Shown here one piece after another: positions 57,228-64,000 of a DNA stretch of 64,000 bases. The notes under the pieces are model-generated. The model ran no database searches. It saw nothing but the letters and a program-made list of their open reading frames with translations, and was not told where the DNA came from. Positions within the stretch are counted from its first letter, which is position 1, and each line of letters opens with the position of its first letter. Made by a program: the position numbers and the translations under genes. Origin of the DNA: JAEULH01 sp034382075 (GTDB lineage: Bacteria > Pseudomonadota > Alphaproteobacteria > Rhodospirillales > Defluviicoccaceae); NCBI GenBank assembly GCA_034382075.1, contig JAXMOZ010000005.1, positions 1-64,000 on the forward strand, written 5' to 3'.

Positions 57228-57908
57228 CTAGCTCCTTCTCAGCACCGTCACCCGCATCGGCTGCTCGAACTCCCAACCGTCCTCGCGCTGGACGGCGCGG
57301 CGGCGGAAGTTGGCTGCGATCTCGTCCTCCTGCTCTTCGAAGCGGTCGCGGATGTGCGGGTTGATCGAAGTCAGCCGGTCGTGGAAGGCCTGGAAATCGG
57401 GGAAGACGACGCTGTCGAGGTGGCTGAACTGTTTCTCCAGCAGCAGCCCGAACTCGGGCGCGTAGCGGAGCGCGTCTTGCGCTCGTTGTCGGGCCAATGT
57501 TTCGTCGTGGGCCGGCTGCATCAGCTCGAAATACGGCCCCTGGGCCATGGGCTCGGAGATGTAGAGGATGCCGCCCGAGCGCAGCACCCGCGCCGCTTCG
57601 CGCAGGGCCTTCATCAGCCCGTCCGCATCGACATGATGCAGGCTGTTGAAATAGATGATGATGTCGGCGGAGCGGCTGGGGACCGGGAGGTCCTCGGCGA
57701 GGCCCTGGATGTAGTGCTCGTCCGCCACCGGCTTGATCGAGCGGGCCCGGGACAGCGCCTTGGGGCTCACCTCGACGCCGGTCGCGTGCGCGCCGCGGTT
57801 GGCGAGAAATCGCGTCAGCCAGCCGTCGCCGCACCCCACGTCGATGACGGTGGCGTTGGCCAGGTTCAGGGTTTCCCCCATGATCTCGGTGCTGCTTCGC
57901 CTTTCCAT
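57228..57908 (-). CDS. Class I SAM-dependent methyltransferase
   Basis: 226 residues with the SAM-binding motif TVIDVGCGDGWLTRFLANRG, the acidic loop GVEVS, and the post-II DIIIYFNSLHHVDADG and AARVLRSGGILYISEP. The substrate is unknown. It is divergent from the acyl-CoA dehydrogenase gene. Confidence 0.85.
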   Translation of the reverse strand: MERRSSTEIMGETLNLANATVIDVGCGDGWLTRFLANRGAHATGVEVSPKALSRARSIKPVADEHYIQGLAEDLPVPSRSADIIIYFNSLHHVDADGLMKALREAARVLRSGGILYISEPMAQGPYFELMQPAHDETLARQRAQDALRYAPEFGLLLEKQFSHLDSVVFPDFQAFHDRLTSINPHIRDRFEEQEDEIAANFRRRAVQREDGWEFEQPMRVTVLRRS

Positions 57909-57992
57909 CTCTCGCCCTGATTTTTTCGCCCTGGCCGCGGTGCTGCGGCAATCGCTAGAACTGAGGTAGCCAGCTTTTACTGGATATGGCTC

Positions 57993-59144
57993 ATGAGGGA
58001 AACATTTGAAGACATTCGCGAAGGCGTCCGCGCCCTGTGCGCCGGTTTCCCCGGCGACTACTGGCGTCGCCTGGACGAGCAGCGCTCATACCCCGGGGCC
58101 TTCGTCGCCGCATTAACCGAGGCTGGGTATCTCGCCGCGCTGATCCCCGAGGCCTACGGCGGCAGCGGCCTGCCGCTGGCTGCGGCGGCGGCGATCATGG
58201 AGGAAATCCAGAAGAGCGGCTGCAACGGCGCCGCCTGCCACGCGCAGATGTACACCATGGGCACGGTGCTCCGCCATGGTAGCGAGGCGCAGAAACAGGC
58301 GGTGCTGCCGAAGATCGCCGGCGGCTCGCTCAGGCTGCAGGCGTTCGGGGTGAGCGAGCCGACCAGCGGCACCGACACCAGCCGGATTCGCACCACCGCG
58401 GTGCGCGACGGCGACGGCTACGTGATCAACGGCCAGAAGGTGTGGACCTCGCGCGCCGAGCACTCCGACCTGTTGCTCCTCCTCGCCCGGACCAGCCCGC
58501 GCGACGCGGTCGCCAAGCCGCACGACGGCATGTCGGTGTTCCTCGTCGATCTCCGCCAGGCGGTAGGCCACGGGCTCACGATCAAGCCGATTCAGGCGAT
58601 GATCAACCACCACACCACCGAGCTCTTCTTCGACGACCTGCGCATTCCCGCCGACACCCTGATCGGCGAGGAGGGCAGGGGCTTTCGCTACATCCTCGAC
58701 GGGATGAACGCCGAACGCATCCTGATCGCGGCCGAGTGCATCGGCGACGCCCGCTGGTTCATCGCCAAGGCAAGCGCCTACGCCTGTGAGCGGGTGGTCT
58801 TCGGCCGGCCCATCGGCCGGAACCAGGGGATCCAGTTCCCGATCGCCCGCGCCTACGCCGCCACCGAGGCCGCGAGCCTGATGGTCGAGCGCGCCGCCGC
58901 CTTGTTCGATGCGGGGGCGGGATGCGGGGCGGAGGCGAACATGGCCAAGCTGCTCGCCGCCGACGCCTCCTGGCAGGCGGCGGACATGTGCCTGCAGACC
59001 CACGGCGGCTTCGGCTTCGCCACCGAATACGACGTCGAGCGCAAGTTCCGCGAGACCCGGCTCTACCAGATCGCGCCGATCTCGACCAACCTGATCCTCG
59101 CCTACCTCGCCGAGCACGTCCTCGGCCTGCCAAGGTCGTATTGA
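57993..59144 (+). CDS. Acyl-CoA dehydrogenase family protein
   Basis: 383 residues with the usual domains: a helical N-terminus, FGVSEPTSGTDTSRIRTTAV, VINGQKVWTSRAEHSDLLLL, then GRGFRYILDGMNAERILIAAE, RVVFGRPIGRNQGIQFPIA and the C-terminal LQTHGGFGFATEYDVER. The catalytic Glu was not assigned with certainty. The substrate cannot be told. Confidence 0.9.
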   Translation: MRETFEDIREGVRALCAGFPGDYWRRLDEQRSYPGAFVAALTEAGYLAALIPEAYGGSGLPLAAAAAIMEEIQKSGCNGAACHAQMYTMGTVLRHGSEAQKQAVLPKIAGGSLRLQAFGVSEPTSGTDTSRIRTTAVRDGDGYVINGQKVWTSRAEHSDLLLLLARTSPRDAVAKPHDGMSVFLVDLRQAVGHGLTIKPIQAMINHHTTELFFDDLRIPADTLIGEEGRGFRYILDGMNAERILIAAECIGDARWFIAKASAYACERVVFGRPIGRNQGIQFPIARAYAATEAASLMVERAAALFDAGAGCGAEANMAKLLAADASWQAADMCLQTHGGFGFATEYDVERKFRETRLYQIAPISTNLILAYLAEHVLGLPRSY

Positions 59145-59184
59145 AGGCATAATCCTGGAGTGCATCCGGATCGGACCGCAAGAA

Positions 59185-59369
59185 GCCCTCACCCCGACCC
59201 TCTCCCGCAAAGCGGGAGAGGGAGCCGCGGCTCTCGCTTTCGCGGGTCGCGCTGCTTCACGGTGCGCCCTCTCCCACGGCTTTGCCGGGTGCAGGGGCAA
59301 GCAGGCGCAGCCACTACCTCCCTCTCCCGCGCGCCGAAGGCGCGAGTGGGAGAGGGTCGGGGTGAGGGC
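59185..59369. repeat. Palindromic intergenic repeat with perfect 22-bp arms
   Basis: The outer arms (59185-59206 and 59348-59369) are perfectly complementary over 22 bases, starting GCCCTCACCCCG and ending CGGGGTGAGGGC. Inside are further CTCTCCCGC/GCGGGAGAG-type arms. The termini resemble those of the element near 49.4 kb. It lies between the acyl-CoA dehydrogenase and purC genes. Confidence 0.85.
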
Positions 59370-59398
59370 ATTTTCGAGCTAGATCGAGCAGCGGCGTA

Positions 59399-60385
59399 CT
59401 ACAGCGCCCGGCGGATGTTGCCGAGGATGCGCTCGCGGACCGGCGTCGTCTCGTCGGGCGGCTCGAAGGCGAGGCCGGTCACGGTTTCGAACAGGGTGAT
59501 GTAGCGCAGGGCGAACTCGACCAGCGTTTCCTTGGGGATCGGCGGGATCGGCTCGCGGTATGGGTCGCAGCGGGCGCCGATCCAGCGGCGGAGGAAGTCC
59601 TTGTCCAGGCTCTCGGGATCGGAGCCGGCTTCGAAACGCTCAGCGCAGCTCGACGCCAGCCAGTAGCGGCTGCTGTCCGGGGTGTGGATCTCGTCGGCGA
59701 GGGTGATCCGACCCGCCTCGTCGACGCCGAACTCGTATTTCGTGTCAACCAGGATCAGGCCGTTGGCGGCGGCGATCTCCTTGCCGCGGGAGAACAGCGC
59801 CAGCGCCGCGGCTTCCAGCGCCTGCCACTGCGCGTCCGTCACCAGGCCATGCGCCACCACCTCCGCCGGGCTCAGCGGCAGGTCGTGGCCGCCTGCGTCG
59901 GCCTTGGTCGTGGGCGTCAGCACCGTCTGCGGCAGCTGCTGGTGCCGGCGCAAACCTTCGGGCAACCGCAGCCCGTACATCTGCCGCTGCCCGGCGGCGT
60001 ACATCGTCCAGATGGAGGTGGCGGTAGTGCCGGTGAGGTAGTCGCGCACCACGATCTCCACCGGCAGCATCCGCAGCGTGCGGGCGAAGAGCACGTTGGG
60101 GTCGGGGTAGGCGATGGCGTGGTTGGGGGCGATGTCGGCGGTCGCCTCGAACCAGAAGCGCGCCGTCTGGGTCAGCACCTGGCCCTTGAACGGCACGGCG
60201 GCCAGGATCTGGTCGAACGCGCTCTGCCGGTCGGTGGCGACAATGATCCGCCGGCCGTCGGTCAAATCGTAGTTGTCGCGGACCTTGCCGCGGGCGTAGC
60301 GGCCGGGGAGTTCGGGAAAATGCCCGTCGGTGAGGACGTTTTCGAGACGCGCCTCGATCAGCGCCCGGCGGCCGGTGCTGGCCAT
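59399..60385 (-). CDS. purC: SAICAR synthetase
   Basis: 328 residues of the longer PurC type, with GRYARGKVRDNYDL, ATDRQSAFDQILAAVPFKGQV, VEIVVRDYLTGTTATS and LADEIHTPDSSRYW. It makes SAICAR from CAIR and aspartate in purine synthesis. Ten bases separate it from greA, so the two are likely co-transcribed. Confidence 0.95.
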   Translation of the reverse strand: MASTGRRALIEARLENVLTDGHFPELPGRYARGKVRDNYDLTDGRRIIVATDRQSAFDQILAAVPFKGQVLTQTARFWFEATADIAPNHAIAYPDPNVLFARTLRMLPVEIVVRDYLTGTTATSIWTMYAAGQRQMYGLRLPEGLRRHQQLPQTVLTPTTKADAGGHDLPLSPAEVVAHGLVTDAQWQALEAAALALFSRGKEIAAANGLILVDTKYEFGVDEAGRITLADEIHTPDSSRYWLASSCAERFEAGSDPESLDKDFLRRWIGARCDPYREPIPPIPKETLVEFALRYITLFETVTGLAFEPPDETTPVRERILGNIRRAL

Positions 60386-60394
60386 CGCCGAAGC

Positions 60395-60871
60395 TCAGCC
60401 GCCGTAGGCGATCTTGACCACCTCGTACGACTTGTAGCCGCGCGGCGTCGTCACCTCGACGATGTCGCCCAGCTTCTTGCCGATCAGCGCCCGGCCGAGC
60501 GGCGAGGTGATCGACAGCCGGCCGGCGCCGGCGTCGGCCTCGTGGCTGCCGACGATGCGGTAGGTCGACTCGTCCTCGGTGTCCTCGTCGGCAAGCAGGA
60601 CGGTGGCGCCGAAGCGGACGACATCGTCGTTCATGTGCGAGGTGTCGATGGCCTCGGCGCGGCTGATGATGTCCTCGAGCTCGGCGATCCGCCCCTCGAT
60701 GAAGCTCTGCCGTTCGCGCGCGGCGTGGTACTCGGCGTTCTCCGACAGGTCGCCGTGCTCGCGGGCCTCGGCCAGCGCCCGGATAACCGCGGGCCGCTCC
60801 TGGCTGCGGAGCCGGCGAAGCTCGACCTCGAGCTGTGCCAAGCCCTCGGGTGTCATCGGGATCTTATCCAT
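60395..60871 (-). CDS. greA: Transcription elongation factor GreA
   Basis: 158 residues: the N-terminal coiled coil EAREHGDLSENAEYHAARER and a C-terminal FKBP-like domain with SPLGRALIGKKLGDIVEV. It stimulates cleavage of backtracked RNA in stalled RNA polymerase. It lies between carB and purC on the same strand. Confidence 0.96.
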   Translation of the reverse strand: MDKIPMTPEGLAQLEVELRRLRSQERPAVIRALAEAREHGDLSENAEYHAARERQSFIEGRIAELEDIISRAEAIDTSHMNDDVVRFGATVLLADEDTEDESTYRIVGSHEADAGAGRLSITSPLGRALIGKKLGDIVEVTTPRGYKSYEVVKIAYGG

Positions 60872-60961
60872 GAGGCCTGCCTCGTCTATCCGAAGCGCCG
60901 GCCCGGAGGCCGGCGCAATGCGCCGCCGTACCCCGCTGAGCGCGGGTTCGACCGGCTGGCT

Positions 60962-64000
<3,039 letters not shown>

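Overview
The window is GC-rich and looks like the chromosome of an alphaproteobacterium, perhaps Rhodospirillales-like. The signs are an HWE-type histidine kinase, a DUF1127 protein, a tRNA-fMet 3' end of the alphaproteobacterial type, a DgcN/DgcA pair, an ActP/DUF485 pair and intergenic palindromes typical of that group. The assignment is tentative. No rRNA, complete tRNA or CRISPR array is visible.

Region 1 (1-17.29 kb) is a metal-resistance genomic island. It ends at a 45-bp copy of the 3' part of a tRNA-fMet gene, next to a tyrosine integrase. From the left it holds a TVP38-type membrane protein (cut by the window edge), a sterol-desaturase-type enzyme, an ArsR-rhodanese fusion behind a perfect inverted repeat, and a P1B-type ATPase with an unusual YPC motif. 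Next come CcdA and a MerR regulator carrying a C-terminal metal-binding domain. The ATPase and the merR-ccdA pair each have a classical mer operator. A same-strand run of periplasmic copper/redox genes follows (SCO, TlpA, cytochrome c, a Met-rich micropeptide, DUF411, multicopper oxidase). Upstream of that run lie merA, merF, merP and merT, with a divergent merR. Fragments of a methyltransferase and of a CusA-type pump mark past deletions.

Region 2 (17.3-43.3 kb) is accessory, stress-type chromosome with many lesions: an IS66 remnant, a decayed NADH dehydrogenase-like gene, an AI-2E transporter, SYLF, ExoD, DUF3008 and AsmA proteins, an ArsP-type permease, two PRC-barrel proteins, an SDR and a trehalose-synthase-like GH13 enzyme. 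A caa3-type oxidase locus follows (ctaG, a frameshifted small gene, fused subunits I+III, a cytochrome-bearing subunit II and a triheme cytochrome). Then come a dodecin gene with an in-frame stop, a giant CheB-CheR-PAS-histidine kinase gene with a frameshift, and the acetate permease pair.

Region 3 (43.6-54.7 kb) has a large STAND ATPase regulator with a C-terminal DNA-binding-like domain, a DUF1127 pair, OmpW, an orphan ParA-like ATPase, a glycerate kinase/GntP permease pair, a beta-alanine-type aminotransferase and a SleB-type wall hydrolase.

Region 4 (55-64 kb) is more ordinary chromosome: dgcN-dgcA for D-glutamate use, a methyltransferase, an acyl-CoA dehydrogenase, purC, greA and carB (cut by the right edge), with palindromic intergenic repeats.
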